Notes: generated by a model not told the origin, from the letters alone. A stretch of DNA of 64,000 nucleotides from Actinomycetes bacterium (GCA_021790815.1 JAJYFT010000003.1:1-64000), one strand, 5' to 3'. Shown: positions 38,210 to 49,014, counted from the stretch's first letter. Numbers and translations: made by a program.

Positions 38210-39653
38210 GCTTATCCTCGTAACCGCCTGCGAACTCTCTCATTAAACTCACAAATGCACCAGGTATTAGCGTAACTAGATCGCTTGCAATTAAACCTTC
38301 TGAATCAAATAGTCGACTTAAATACCCATGAAACTGTGCTGACAGGGCAACGGTTTCGATTACGGTCAAAGGATTCGGTGATGCAAACTGATGCGCTAAA
38401 AACCCACATATGAGGCCAAATAGTACATCACCACTGCCTGCTGTTGCTAACCGAGAAGTACCAGATTGAACAAAAACTGCTCTCTTAAACCTTTCTGGAT
38501 TATCCAAGTAGTGTTTTGAATCCACAACGGTTGTAGTTGCACCCTTTAGAAGAATGGTTGAGCTGAGTCTTTCTGATTCGTGCAACAAAGAGTTAAAAAT
38601 GTCTAATGCATTATTTTCTTCTATGAACTTCTTAAACTCCCCTAGATGTGGTGTTAAGACAGTTTCTCTGTTTAGTTCTCTTCTTCTCTCTAATATTGCT
38701 AACGCATTTGGGAATTTCTCTACCACTGCTAAAGCATCTGCGTCGACGATTACAGGAACCTCAACTTCATCAATTACTTCTAATGCCTTTCTCAGTGTCT
38801 CCTGATCTAAACCAATACCAGGTCCAATCCCTACAACACAACATCTTTCACTTTCACTTATTGCTAATTCAGACCAGTTACCTTCTCCGGGCAGTGAAAC
38901 AACCTCACCCATATCTACTGGCGATCCATTCGGTGAAATATGTCTTACCATCCCTGCACCACTTCTAAGAGCAGCGGAACAAGAAAGCTTTGCCGATCCG
39001 TCCATGCCACGAGAACCTGCAATTATTAAGCAGGCACTCTTCCATTTATGATGGTCCCTGTCGAGAGGCTTAAAAAGTCTTAAGGTATCACGATCTTCAG
39101 CAAGTAAATACTCGCTCTCACCAATTTCTAAACCAATGTCATAAGTTCTAATTTTTCCGGCATAACTCGGTCCATCACCAATTAATTGTCCAACTTTCAT
39201 TGCCTGGAAAGTTAGTGTTTCGTCTGCCCTAACAGCATGTGAGTACGCATTACCTGTTTCACCATCAAGCCCTGAAGGAATATCAACTGCCAAAATTGGT
39301 ACTTTACTTTGAACGCTTGGTGAAACGTATTCCCGTTTTAGCCCCGTCCCAAAAGCCGCGTCTACAACTAAATCGCAGTCAAATTCTCCAAAACCACTTA
39401 CTTGATCAAGACTTAAAACCGTAACCTTGCAGCCTCTTTTTTTTAAATGATAAGCTGCAACTTTACCGTCTTCACCGTTGTTTCCTGGACCAGCCACAAT
39501 AATTACTTTTTTCCCATAACAAGATCCTAGGATTTTGATCGAAGCTTGAGCTACTCCAAATCCTGCACGATCGATAAGAACTTTTAGTGGGGCATTTTTA
39601 GCGAACTCTTCATCCATACTTTTCGCATGGCTTACCGAAATTACCTTTTGCAT
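38199..39653 (-). CDS. Bifunctional NAD(P)H-hydrate epimerase / ADP-dependent dehydratase
   Basis: N-term VAGPGNNGEDGKVAAYHL and VDIPSGLDGETG; C-term GPGIGLDQET, TPHLGEFKKF, LATAGSGDVLFGLICGFLA. Confidence 0.93.
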   Translation of the reverse strand: MQKVISVSHAKSMDEEFAKNAPLKVLIDRAGFGVAQASIKILGSCYGKKVIIVAGPGNNGEDGKVAAYHLKKRGCKVTVLSLDQVSGFGEFDCDLVVDAAFGTGLKREYVSPSVQSKVPILAVDIPSGLDGETGNAYSHAVRADETLTFQAMKVGQLIGDGPSYAGKIRTYDIGLEIGESEYLLAEDRDTLRLFKPLDRDHHKWKSACLIIAGSRGMDGSAKLSCSAALRSGAGMVRHISPNGSPVDMGEVVSLPGEGNWSELAISESERCCVVGIGPGIGLDQETLRKALEVIDEVEVPVIVDADALAVVEKFPNALAILERRRELNRETVLTPHLGEFKKFIEENNALDIFNSLLHESERLSSTILLKGATTTVVDSKHYLDNPERFKRAVFVQSGTSRLATAGSGDVLFGLICGFLAHQFASPNPLTVIETVALSAQFHGYLSRLFDSEGLIASDLVTLIPGAFVSLMREFAGGYEDKREL

Positions 39654-40018
39654 ATAGCAACCATTGCAACTGCTAACGTGTCGGTGTGAGATATTGACAG
39701 GTCAATATTTATTCCAAACAAACTTTCGAATTTATCTTTAGCTCTTCCATTCAAAACTACGTAAGGCTTGCCGTTAGAGTTTTTTAATATCTCCACCTCC
39801 TGAAAGTCTACCCCTCCGAGACCAAGAGACATTGCCTTCCACGTAGCCTCTTTCGCAGCAAATCTAGACGCAAACTTTAAAGATGGATTTGCAACCCTTC
39901 CAACTAGATTAATTTCTTTCTCACTAAATAGACGGCTTATTAGTCGAGGATGCCTTTCCACCGACCTTTGAAATCTTGCTATTTCAATTATGTCAACTCC
40001 AACTGAAACTTTTGTCAT
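39641..40018 (-). CDS. acpS: Holo-[acyl-carrier-protein] synthase
   Basis: SVGVDIIEIARF, FASRFAAKEATWKAM, LSISHTDTLAVAM. Confidence 0.93.
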   Translation of the reverse strand: MTKVSVGVDIIEIARFQRSVERHPRLISRLFSEKEINLVGRVANPSLKFASRFAAKEATWKAMSLGLGGVDFQEVEILKNSNGKPYVVLNGRAKDKFESLFGINIDLSISHTDTLAVAMVAICKR

Positions 40019-40035
40019 AATGCAAATTCTCTTAC

Positions 40036-41856
40036 CTACTCTACAGTCACTGTCTTTGCTAAATTCCTTGGCCTATCAACATCATTGCCATTGATCTGTG
40101 CCAACTCATAAGCTAGAAACTGCATAGGGATTATATCGATGATTGGGTGAAAGAGTTCGTGCGTAACAGGCACTTTAAAACAGTACTTAGTAAACTCTTC
40201 AGACGCGACAACAGCGATTAAAGCTCCTCTAGCTTTTACTTCTTCTAAATTACTCTTTACCTTATCTAAAAGTCTATTCTTAGTCGCAATTCCAATTGCA
40301 ACTACCTTGTCATCTACTAACGCTATGGGTCCGTGCTTAAGTTCTCCTGCGGCATAACCCTCAGCGTGCAAATAAGATATCTCTTTGAGCTTGAGAGCTG
40401 CTTCTAAAGCAGTCGGATACCCAACATGTCTACCTAAAAAGAAAAAATCTTTAGAGTAAGAAATTTCTCTTGAAATCTCTCTGTATGTCGTCTCACTCTT
40501 GAGTGTCTCATCTATTAGAAGAGGAACTGACGAAAGTTCATCAAAAAGCTTGTCAACTTCGCTAGGGTAAAGTGTTCCCCTCAATTCAGCTAATGCTAAT
40601 GCTAGAATTTCTAACGCAGTAATTTGAGAAACATATGTTTTAGTAGCCGCAACCCCAACTTCAGGTCCAGCTCTTGTATAAAGAACTGTGTCAGCTTCCC
40701 GGCTAAGGGAAGAGTCCACTACATTTGAAATCGCAACTACGGTCGACTTCCATCTCTTAGCTTCTTTAATAGCTTGAAGTGTATCTATTGTCTCACCAGA
40801 TTGGCTTACACCAACAACCAAAGTTCGTGAATCTAATATTGGATCTCTGTACCTAAACTCACTTGCAATATCAATTTCGACTTGGAGCCGAGTCCAGTGC
40901 TCTATAGCGTACTTAGCAACCATTGCTGCGTGAAAACTACTTCCACATGCTACTAAAAATATCTTTTCAATATCTCTTAGCTCTTGAGCACTTAGGCGCA
41001 TTTCGTCAAAGACTAGAGTGGAAAGTTGTCCCTTTTTCCCTCTTAGGGTATCTGCGACAGCGGAGGGTTGTTCGTGGATCTCTTTGAGCATGAAAGTTTC
41101 ATATCCGCCTTTTTCAGCTGCGTTCAGGTCCCAATTTACTTCCGTCCTTAAAATATCTGTTATTTCACCATTCGCACTAACGACATTAATTTCTTGATCT
41201 TTGATATCAATACACTGGCCATCAAAGACAAGGTAAAACTCCGACACTTTGCCTAGAAGTGCCGGAATATCAGACGCAACAGCAATGAAGTCATCGGCAA
41301 CTCCAATTATTAACGGTGAGATATTTTTTGCGACGGCTAATTCGTTGGGAAACTTTGAGCCAACTAATCCAATTGCATAAGTTCCATGAAGTTGTGAAAC
41401 GACTTTTGAAAGTATTTCACCAAGATTTTTACCGGCTTCTACAGACTCTTCAGCTAGGTGGGCTATGACTTCAGAGTCAGTATTTGAAGTAAACTCGTGA
41501 CCTCGCTTTAGAAGTTCTTCTTTTAACTCGAAATGGTTCTCTATTATGCCATTGTGGACAATTGCAAATTCATTATTGCAATCAAAAAGAGGATGTGCGT
41601 TTTCAATTGAGGGTTTGCCATGTGTTGCCCATCTTGTGTGACCGATTCCTAGCGTAGCCTTACAATCTTTAAGAATTACATCAGTCGCTAATCTACTTAA
41701 TGAGTCAGTTCCATTTGACTCTCTAAAACGAATTAACTCATTTTCACAAAGAACAACGCCTGCAGAATCATACCCACGATACTCGAGTCTGCTTAATCCA
41801 TCAATAATCAGACTAGCTACCGGTTCTTTTCCAACCACAGCAATGATGCCGCACAT
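40036..41856 (-). CDS. glmS: Glutamine-fructose-6-phosphate aminotransferase
   Basis: MCGIIAVVG N-terminus, LEYRGYDSAG, HTRWATHG, KEIHEQPSAV, C-terminal DVDRPRNLAKTVTVE. Confidence 0.98.
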   Translation of the reverse strand: MCGIIAVVGKEPVASLIIDGLSRLEYRGYDSAGVVLCENELIRFRESNGTDSLSRLATDVILKDCKATLGIGHTRWATHGKPSIENAHPLFDCNNEFAIVHNGIIENHFELKEELLKRGHEFTSNTDSEVIAHLAEESVEAGKNLGEILSKVVSQLHGTYAIGLVGSKFPNELAVAKNISPLIIGVADDFIAVASDIPALLGKVSEFYLVFDGQCIDIKDQEINVVSANGEITDILRTEVNWDLNAAEKGGYETFMLKEIHEQPSAVADTLRGKKGQLSTLVFDEMRLSAQELRDIEKIFLVACGSSFHAAMVAKYAIEHWTRLQVEIDIASEFRYRDPILDSRTLVVGVSQSGETIDTLQAIKEAKRWKSTVVAISNVVDSSLSREADTVLYTRAGPEVGVAATKTYVSQITALEILALALAELRGTLYPSEVDKLFDELSSVPLLIDETLKSETTYREISREISYSKDFFFLGRHVGYPTALEAALKLKEISYLHAEGYAAGELKHGPIALVDDKVVAIGIATKNRLLDKVKSNLEEVKARGALIAVVASEEFTKYCFKVPVTHELFHPIIDIIPMQFLAYELAQINGNDVDRPRNLAKTVTVE

Positions 41857-41859
41857 ATT

Positions 41860-43206
41860 CTAAAGCCTAATACTATTTTCTATGATGTGTTCCAACTCTG
41901 AAGCTACACTGTTTGCAATTTGATTAGCTCTGTCTTGTGTTGTCATCTCGACCATAACTCTTACTAACGGTTCAGTCCCACTTTGCCTTACAAATACTCG
42001 ACCAGAGTTATTAATTGAGCTTTCTATATCGTGCAGAAATGACTTAAACTCGTTAGAGGATAAAAATTTACCTATAGATTCCCTGCTAACACCACTATGC
42101 CTTACATTCACCAGGGTTTGCGGATATTTCTCCATTGAATTTAGACGAAGTTCGTAAAGATATTTTTCCGATCTCTTCATTAAATCCAACATTAAGACTG
42201 CCGTTAAAATTCCATCGCCTGTTGAAGTAATATCACGTCTTATTATGTGGCCTGATTGCTCACCTCCGAGTGAAAGGTTATCTTTGATTAGAGCTTCAGA
42301 AACAAATTTGTCTCCAACTTCTGTTGTAACAACATCAATGCCTTTGTTTTTCATTGCTTCATAGAAACCAAAATTACTCATTACCGTAACGACAACAGTA
42401 TTTTTCTGAAGAGTCCTTCTGTCTCTCATGTCCTCAGCGAACATAGCAACAATATAATCTCCGTCAATCTCATTAAGATTCTCGTCAATTGCAATCATCC
42501 TATCCGCATCTCCATCAAATGCGATGCCTACGTATCCTGGACGTTTCTTAACTGCATCAACAAGACTTACTAAATTAGTCGCACCACATTGATCATTTAT
42601 AGATACCCCATCATCAGAGTCGTTAATTACAAAAACTTCGGCCCCTAAAGATTCAAATATTGGCAAAGCAAATTTTGCAGATGCTCCATTTGCACAGTCA
42701 ATGACAGTCTTAACCCCACTTAAAGAGTCCGTTACGGAATTTCTAATTTGATCCCGCCAGTAGAGAAGTTCGGATTGAGCTTGAGCAACTCGACCAATTC
42801 TTGAAGTTTTGTGTTTAGGAATTGCCTTTTCTATGTAGTTCTCTATCTCAATCTCCACACTCCGAGAAAGCTTAAAACCATCATTTCCGACTAACTTAAT
42901 ACCATTGTCTAAATAGGGATTGTGAGAAGCCGAGATAACTGCACAGTTAAGTCCCAAATTCTTCGCTACGCTCATCACAGCTGGTGTTGGCGCAATTCCA
43001 AGATCGAGTACGTCAACTCCGCTACTGTTTAATCCATCTGCTAGTGACTTCATAAGCGACGAACCAGATATTCGTGAATCCCTACCAACTACTATAGAAT
43101 CAATGTTGAGCACGTACGCTACGGCCTCACCAAGCAAACGCATAAACTCATTAGTTAGCTCAATGTCAGCAACTCCACGGATCCCGTCGGTGCCAAATTT
43201 TAACAA
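41860..43206 (-). CDS. glmM: Phosphoglucosamine mutase
   Basis: FGTDGIRGVA, VISASHNPYLDNGIK, FDGDADRMIAID, VRQSGTEPLVRVMVE. Confidence 0.97.
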   Translation of the reverse strand: MLKFGTDGIRGVADIELTNEFMRLLGEAVAYVLNIDSIVVGRDSRISGSSLMKSLADGLNSSGVDVLDLGIAPTPAVMSVAKNLGLNCAVISASHNPYLDNGIKLVGNDGFKLSRSVEIEIENYIEKAIPKHKTSRIGRVAQAQSELLYWRDQIRNSVTDSLSGVKTVIDCANGASAKFALPIFESLGAEVFVINDSDDGVSINDQCGATNLVSLVDAVKKRPGYVGIAFDGDADRMIAIDENLNEIDGDYIVAMFAEDMRDRRTLQKNTVVVTVMSNFGFYEAMKNKGIDVVTTEVGDKFVSEALIKDNLSLGGEQSGHIIRRDITSTGDGILTAVLMLDLMKRSEKYLYELRLNSMEKYPQTLVNVRHSGVSRESIGKFLSSNEFKSFLHDIESSINNSGRVFVRQSGTEPLVRVMVEMTTQDRANQIANSVASELEHIIENSIRL

Positions 43207-43210
43207 ATGA

Positions 43211-43603
43211 CTATCTCTTTGAATACTGAGGAGCTTTTCGTGCTTTCTTTAGTCCGTACTTCTTAGACTCTTTCTCTCTGGCATCTCTAGTCAAAAAACC
43301 AGAACGTTTGAGGTCTGGCCTCTTTTCAGGTATTACCTCAATTATTGCTCTAGCTATTCCAAGTTTTAATGCTCCGGCTTGACCGGATAGTCCGCCACCA
43401 CAGATAGTTGCATCAACGTCATAGGTATCATGTATCTTTGCTATCACTAGAGGCTGGGTAACCAACACTTGGTGCACTTTAGATGGAAAGTACTCGTTTA
43501 GAGGTCTTTTGTTGATGGTAATTATTCCAGACCCAGAGCGAATCCTTACTCTTGCGATAGCTGACTTACGTCGACCTGTTGATTGTGTTAAAGGTTGTGA
43601 CAT
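43211..43603 (-). CDS. rpsI: 30S ribosomal protein S9
   Basis: [31 protein letters not shown]...[14 protein letters not shown]. Confidence 0.98.
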   Translation of the reverse strand: MSQPLTQSTGRRKSAIARVRIRSGSGIITINKRPLNEYFPSKVHQVLVTQPLVIAKIHDTYDVDATICGGGLSGQAGALKLGIARAIIEVIPEKRPDLKRSGFLTRDAREKESKKYGLKKARKAPQYSKR

Positions 43604-43612
43604 TTCTAACTC

Positions 43613-44062
43613 CTATGATGCCCTTTTTGCTGAAGGCAGTTCCAACTTTATAGGTGTTTGGGCCTGATGAGGATGGCTGTCGCTCGCATACACGTGAAGT
43701 TTTTTTAACATTTGCCGACCTAAACTTGTTTTTGGCAACATACCTCGAACAGTAATTTTCAATAGTTCCTCTGGTCTCTTCTCGAGTAGATCAGCATAAC
43801 TCTCTTTTCTCAAACCTCCAGGATACCCAGAGTGACGATAAGCAAAAGTATTGTCTGCTTTTCTTGCAGTCATTACAAGTTTTGACGCATTGACCACTAT
43901 TACATTATCACCAGTATCGAGATGCGGCGCATAGCCTGGCCTGTGCTTGCCCATCAAAACTGTTGCAATTTCACTTGCAAGGCGACCTAATACCATGCCA
44001 TCTGCATCCACTAAGTGCCACTCTCTTTTGATTTCTTTACCTTTTGGGGAAAACGTAGTCAA
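43613..44062 (-). CDS. rplM: 50S ribosomal protein L13
   Basis: WHLVDADGMVLGRLASEIATVLMGKHRPGYAPHLDTGDNVIVVNA. Confidence 0.97.
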   Translation of the reverse strand: MTTFSPKGKEIKREWHLVDADGMVLGRLASEIATVLMGKHRPGYAPHLDTGDNVIVVNASKLVMTARKADNTFAYRHSGYPGGLRKESYADLLEKRPEELLKITVRGMLPKTSLGRQMLKKLHVYASDSHPHQAQTPIKLELPSAKRAS

Positions 44063-44130
44063 AGATTCTCCATTTCCTAGACTTTTATTGCCACTAAAAC
44101 ATTCCGTTAAGCTTATTTTCTTGTATTAAT

Positions 44131-44937
44131 TTAAGCAAGCCATTTTAGGGGCGACGTAATATTATAGCGCACTTTATGAAGATACAATCCATCTGGAGGT
44201 GCGATATGCTTTATTGCGCTTCTGTCTTCTTGACTTTGGGCTTTCTTAAGTACTGAGGCAGGTATCTTACTCAATCCAACTTCAACGAGTGTCCCAATAA
44301 TAGACCTAACCATTTGGTGACAAAAAGAACTAGCTGTCAAAGTAAACTCAAGAATATCGTTTGCATTTCTGACAAGGGATACATCGTAAACTCGTCTTAC
44401 AAGAGAAACTTCTTTATCTTTTGGTTTGCGACAAAAGCTTGCAAAACTATGCTCCCCAATTAAGCTGTCACAAGCAAGATTCATCACTTTTAGATCAAGT
44501 TCTTGGCCAATATGCCAAACATAACCTTGTTCCCAAGGAAACCTGTCAAAACTCTCTCGAATGTAGTACTTATATGTTCGGCTAACCGCACTATAGCGAG
44601 CATGAAATTCATTGGGAACTTGATCGATTTCTTTTATAAATATATGTGGAAAAACTATGGAGTTCAAACTCTTTTTAATCTTCGTAAAATCAATCTCATC
44701 CAAGCTAAATCTTAAGCCATCTTTTGGACATTCGATATGGACAACCTGGCCAAATGCATGAACACCTGCATCAGTTCTGCCTGCACAAAATATTTCGAAC
44801 TCTTGACCAAACACCTTTGAGTAAGCACTTCTTAATTCAGATGCGACAGTAGAAAGGTTAGGTTGATACTGAAAACCATGGAAACTCCTACCATCATAGG
44901 CAAGGAGTGAAGCGATTTTTACAATGCCTTCAGGCAA
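44131..44937 (-). CDS. truA: tRNA pseudouridine(38-40) synthase
   Basis: YDGRSFHGFQYQPN, GRTDAGVHAFGQVVH, SFCHQMVRSIIGTLVEVG. Confidence 0.95.
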   Translation of the reverse strand: MPEGIVKIASLLAYDGRSFHGFQYQPNLSTVASELRSAYSKVFGQEFEIFCAGRTDAGVHAFGQVVHIECPKDGLRFSLDEIDFTKIKKSLNSIVFPHIFIKEIDQVPNEFHARYSAVSRTYKYYIRESFDRFPWEQGYVWHIGQELDLKVMNLACDSLIGEHSFASFCRKPKDKEVSLVRRVYDVSLVRNANDILEFTLTASSFCHQMVRSIIGTLVEVGLSKIPASVLKKAQSQEDRSAIKHIAPPDGLYLHKVRYNITSPLKWLA

Positions 44938-44956
44938 AGCTTACAGCGTCTTGAAA

Positions 44957-45310
44957 TCAGACTAGCTCTATACGAGCCATTGGTGCATTGTCTCCCTGTC
45001 TTGGACCCAACTTAAGAATTCTGGTGTAACCGCCATTTCTCTCAGTGTATCTGGGGCCAATTTCGTTGAAGAGTTTATACGCCATATCCTTATCACGAAT
45101 AAGTGCAACGACTCTTCGGTGATCCGCAACTTCACCTCTTTTTGCAGCAGTTATTACTTTTTCAGCAACAGGTCGCAAAGCTTTTGCTTTTGCTTCTGTA
45201 GTGACAATCGCCTCTGCTGCAATCAGTGACGCAACGAGGTTGCCCATCATTGCTTTAGCATGAGCTGCGTCACCACCAAATCTTGCACCTTTTTTTGGCT
45301 TACCACGCAT
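44957..45310 (-). CDS. rplQ: 50S ribosomal protein L17
   Basis: [68 protein letters not shown]. Confidence 0.97.
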   Translation of the reverse strand: MRGKPKKGARFGGDAAHAKAMMGNLVASLIAAEAIVTTEAKAKALRPVAEKVITAAKRGEVADHRRVVALIRDKDMAYKLFNEIGPRYTERNGGYTRILKLGPRQGDNAPMARIELV

Positions 45311-46255
45311 TTATATCCCCTGAAACCCTCTGAGCGTAAGACCACGCTCATCTAGCTTAACAATTACTTCATCAAGTGACTTTTGCCCAAAGTTGGTTAG
45401 GGTTAGCAACTCTTCAACACTTCGCTGTAGAAGTTCACCGATGGTATTAATCTGAGCTCTCTTAAGACAGTTGCGAGGTCTTTCAGTAAGATCAAGATCT
45501 TCAATCGGAAGGTCCAGATCAGGTGAAGATGAGTTACTTGACGATACTTCCCCTAATTCAAGCCCTATTGGCTGATCACTAAGACTTGCAATCAGTCCCA
45601 CAAGATTCTTCAACGTTTCGCCCGCTGAGGCAAGTGCCTCACGTGGCGTAATCGAACCATCGGTCTCAACATCTAAGATTAGCTTGTCGTAGTTTGTTGC
45701 CATTTCAACCCTAGTCGTCTCCACAGAAAGAGCTACTCGTCTAACAGGTGAGAAAATAGCATCTACTGGTATTACACCAATAGTATTCGAACGGCTTGTT
45801 CTGTCTGCAGATAGATAACCACGTCCCTGTTCGACAGTAAGATCCATTGCAACTCGACCTTTTTCGTTTACGGTTGCTATTACAAGATCACCGTTGAGTA
45901 TTTCAACATCGCTAGATAGTTGGATGTCGCGAGCAAGGACCTGAGCGGGTCCACGCACGTCAAGTCTTAGTGTAACTGGCTCTTCTGAATAGCACTGCAG
46001 CACAATATCCTTGATATTTAAAATTATGTCAGCCACATCTTCTTTTATCCCAGGTAACGATGTAAACTCATGAAGAGCGTCATCAAACCTTACCTGTGTA
46101 ATTGCAGCACCTGGTATTGAAGACAATAACGTTCTTCTTAGCGAGTTGCCTATCGTGTGACCAAAACCAGGCTCAAGAGGGCTAACAACAAACTTTTGTC
46201 TATTGCCAACTTCATCGTCCAATGCCTCTACAGTTGGCCTTTGTATAATTAACAT
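45311..46255 (-). CDS. rpoA: DNA-directed RNA polymerase alpha subunit
   Basis: FVVSPLEPGFGHTIGNSLRRTLLSSIPGAAIT; C-terminal domain RPRNCLKRAQINTIGELLQRSVEELL. Confidence 0.98.
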   Translation of the reverse strand: MLIIQRPTVEALDDEVGNRQKFVVSPLEPGFGHTIGNSLRRTLLSSIPGAAITQVRFDDALHEFTSLPGIKEDVADIILNIKDIVLQCYSEEPVTLRLDVRGPAQVLARDIQLSSDVEILNGDLVIATVNEKGRVAMDLTVEQGRGYLSADRTSRSNTIGVIPVDAIFSPVRRVALSVETTRVEMATNYDKLILDVETDGSITPREALASAGETLKNLVGLIASLSDQPIGLELGEVSSSNSSSPDLDLPIEDLDLTERPRNCLKRAQINTIGELLQRSVEELLTLTNFGQKSLDEVIVKLDERGLTLRGFQGI

Positions 46256-46323
46256 TTATTCTCCTTAGTCCCTTTCTTCGGCTAACTTTTAAATCTCTTT
46301 TGTTTAGACAATCTTCAATAAAA

Positions 46324-46950
46324 CTACTTCGAGTAAAGTTCGACTATTAGTTGCTCACGAATTGGAGCGTCGACGTGTTCTCTCAAAGGAAGATTTAATA
46401 CAGTTATAGAAGTTTTATCTTCAGACCTTTCTAACCATGCAGGTACAGCTCGATCAATTGTGTCAAAATTATGCCGAATAACAATAAATGATTTTGCCAC
46501 CTCTGAAAGGCTTATGACGTCCCCAACCTTTACCCTATAACTAGGTATGGTAACTTTTTTTCCATTGACTAAAACATGACCGTGTCTAACGAACTGTCTT
46601 GACTGACTCCTACTTGAACCCCACACCGCCCTAAAAGCCACGTTGTCCAATCTCGTTTCTAAAATTCTTAAAAGTGTCTCACCCGTGATACCTGATAGAC
46701 GGTTAGCCTCTTCATAACAATTAGCAAACTGAGTTTCTAAAATTCCATATATTCGGCGTGCCTTCTGCTTTTCTCTCAGCTGACCTAAGTACTCACTTCC
46801 CTGACGTGACCTATCCCTACCATGTTCACCCGGTGGGTATGGCCTTCTCGTAACTGGACACTTTGGTGTATCACACTTGGGTCCCTTTAGAAAGAGTTGA
46901 ACTTTTTCACGTCGGCACAATCTGCAAACCGGACCAGTATATCTTGCCAT
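46324..46950 (-). CDS. rpsD: 30S ribosomal protein S4
   Basis: MARYTGPVCRLCRREKVQLFLKG; ARRIYGILETQFANCYEEA; LETRLDNVAFRA; S4 domain. Confidence 0.98.
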   Translation of the reverse strand: MARYTGPVCRLCRREKVQLFLKGPKCDTPKCPVTRRPYPPGEHGRDRSRQGSEYLGQLREKQKARRIYGILETQFANCYEEANRLSGITGETLLRILETRLDNVAFRAVWGSSRSQSRQFVRHGHVLVNGKKVTIPSYRVKVGDVISLSEVAKSFIVIRHNFDTIDRAVPAWLERSEDKTSITVLNLPLREHVDAPIREQLIVELYSK

Positions 46951-47355
46951 TTAAACTCTCCTCCTCTTCTTGGGACGACAGCCGTTGTGAGGCATTGGAG
47001 TAACATCTTTTGTCGATACAACTTCAATACCGGCTGCTACTAAGGATCTAATAGCTGTCTCACGTCCAGACCCTGGCCCTCTAACCAAAACATCAACACG
47101 CTGAACTCCATGCTCCATAGCTCGCTTAGCACACGCTTCAGCCGCCATTTGCGCAGCAAACGGAGTTGACTTTCTCGAACCTTTAAATCCAACGTTGCCC
47201 GCCGACGACCAAGCCAGAACGTTTCCATCTGTATCAGAAATTGAAACAATCGTATTGTTGAACGAACTTTTTATGTGCGCAACTCCATAAGCAACATGCT
47301 TCTTCTCGCGCTTCTTTGCCTTCCTGCCACCCTGCTGTTTCGCTGGTTTCGCCAT
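46951..47355 (-). CDS. rpsK: 30S ribosomal protein S11
   Basis: [50 protein letters not shown]. Confidence 0.98.
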   Translation of the reverse strand: MAKPAKQQGGRKAKKREKKHVAYGVAHIKSSFNNTIVSISDTDGNVLAWSSAGNVGFKGSRKSTPFAAQMAAEACAKRAMEHGVQRVDVLVRGPGSGRETAIRSLVAAGIEVVSTKDVTPMPHNGCRPKKRRRV

Positions 47356-47372
47356 CTAACTAATTACCATTT

Positions 47373-47750
47373 CTACTTACGAACCTTCTTCTTTCCTGCA
47401 ACTGTTTTCTTGGGTCCTTTCCGTGTTCGGGCGTTAGTGTGTGTTCTTTGCCCTCTAACAGGAAGACCTCTCCTATGTCGGATGCCTTGGTAGCAACCAA
47501 TGTCCATCTTCCTTTTTTTGTCACTTGCTACATCGCGTCTTAAATCACCCTCAACTTTTAAGTTTTCATCAATAAAAGCACGGATCTTGTTTATCTCTTC
47601 GTCAGTTAAATCTCTAACTTTTGTATCAACCGAAATCTCAGTCACTTCACAAATATTCTTTGCTTCTGATCTCCCAATTCCAAAAATATAGGTTAAAGCA
47701 ATCTCTAACCTTTTATCTCTTGGGATGTCAACACCTGCAATACGCGCCAT
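47373..47750 (-). CDS. rpsM: 30S ribosomal protein S13
   Basis: [28 protein letters not shown]; start at internal Met of ORF 47373..47786. Confidence 0.97.
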   Translation of the reverse strand: MARIAGVDIPRDKRLEIALTYIFGIGRSEAKNICEVTEISVDTKVRDLTDEEINKIRAFIDENLKVEGDLRRDVASDKKRKMDIGCYQGIRHRRGLPVRGQRTHTNARTRKGPKKTVAGKKKVRK

Positions 47751-47751
47751 G

Positions 47752-47865
47752 CTAGCCCTGCCTTTGCTTGTGACGTGGGTTCTCACAAATGACCATTACA
47801 ACTCTGTGTCTTCTGATCACCTTACATTTTTCACATATCGGTTTTACGCTTGGACGAACTTTCAT
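47752..47865 (-). CDS. rpmJ: 50S ribosomal protein L36 (absent from supplied ORF track)
   Basis: Minus-strand translation [37 protein letters not shown], canonical C..C..C..H L36. Confidence 0.96.
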   Translation of the reverse strand: MKVRPSVKPICEKCKVIRRHRVVMVICENPRHKQRQG

Positions 47866-47905
47866 CTTTTCTCTCTTAAAATTGGAATATAAATGTCTTT
47901 AAAAT

Positions 47906-48130
47906 TTATTTATAACGGTATGTTATGCGACCTCTATTGAGGTCATATGGAGTTATTTCAACCTGCACTCGATCACCCGAAAGTATCCGTATTCTATGCA
48001 TCCTCATCTTACCTGACGAATGTGCGAGAATCTTATGACCATTCTCGAGTTCAACTCTGAACATAGCATTAGGAAGCGGCTCAACAACCGTACCTTCTAA
48101 CACTATTGCCTCTTCTTTAGCTTTTTGCAG
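47906..48130 (-). CDS. infA: Translation initiation factor IF-1 (probable CTG start)
   Basis: (L)[78 protein letters not shown] 5 nt upstream of CTG 48130; ORF track starts at internal GTG 48103. Confidence 0.88.
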   Translation of the reverse strand: MQKAKEEAIVLEGTVVEPLPNAMFRVELENGHKILAHSSGKMRMHRIRILSGDRVQVEITPYDLNRGRITYRYK

Positions 48131-48258
48131 ATATACCTCCGTGTAGTTTGCTAATTTAGCTATTTACAATAATTTAGAAATAACTTCATCAGACTAAAAT
48201 TTACGCTTTTTTATAACAAATACCTTCGTTACATAGCGCGAACTTATATAATAGCACG

Positions 48259-49014
48259 TTACAAACGTGTCAAAATCTCTGGTCCAGATTCCGTCACCGC
48301 AATTGTGTGCTCAAAGTGTGCAGAAAGTAGACCGTCCTTTGTAACGACACTCCAGCCATCGTCTAAAACCCGAGTCTCATACCCTCCTTCATTGACCATC
48401 GGCTCTACTGCAAAAACGTGACCTTCTCTTAAAATTGGTCCTGGGCTGCCCGGCCAATAGTTTGTGACCTGGGGTTCTTCGTGCATTTGTGTTCCAATTG
48501 CATGGCCAACATACTCACGAACAACTGAATAACCGGCAGAAACTGCGACCTTTTCAACGGCTCTTCCAATCTCATTCAATCTATTTCCTGAAAACATCTG
48601 GTCAATTCCTGCATAAAGAGCCTTTTCCGTTACATCAATTAACCTGCTAACTCTTTCAGAAACTTTTCCCACTCCCATTGAAAACGCAGCATCTCCATGG
48701 TATCCATCGACTATCGCGCCACAGTCAATCGATATAAGATCACCTTCTTCAAGCCGATATCCGCCAGGTATTCCATGGACAATCATGCTGTTAGGCGAGG
48801 AACAAATTGTGGCAGGAAAACCATGGTATCCAAGGAAATTTGACTTAGCTAATCTCTTATCTAGAACGTCTCGTGAGATTTTATCAAGCTCTAAAGTTGT
48901 AACTCCAGGAACAATTTTTTCTTTTATTTTTTCGTGAATTTCGGCAACAACTTTGCCAGCCTTTCTCATTTTCTCAATCTCATCTTTCGAACGCCTCAAT
49001 TTACACCCACCCAA
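48259..49014 (-). CDS. map: Methionine aminopeptidase type I
   Basis: FLGYHGFPATICSSPNSMIVHGIP, ISIDCGAIVDGYHGDAA, VGHAIGTQMHEEPQV, FAVEPMV. Confidence 0.96.
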   Translation of the reverse strand: MGGCKLRRSKDEIEKMRKAGKVVAEIHEKIKEKIVPGVTTLELDKISRDVLDKRLAKSNFLGYHGFPATICSSPNSMIVHGIPGGYRLEEGDLISIDCGAIVDGYHGDAAFSMGVGKVSERVSRLIDVTEKALYAGIDQMFSGNRLNEIGRAVEKVAVSAGYSVVREYVGHAIGTQMHEEPQVTNYWPGSPGPILREGHVFAVEPMVNEGGYETRVLDDGWSVVTKDGLLSAHFEHTIAVTESGPEILTRL

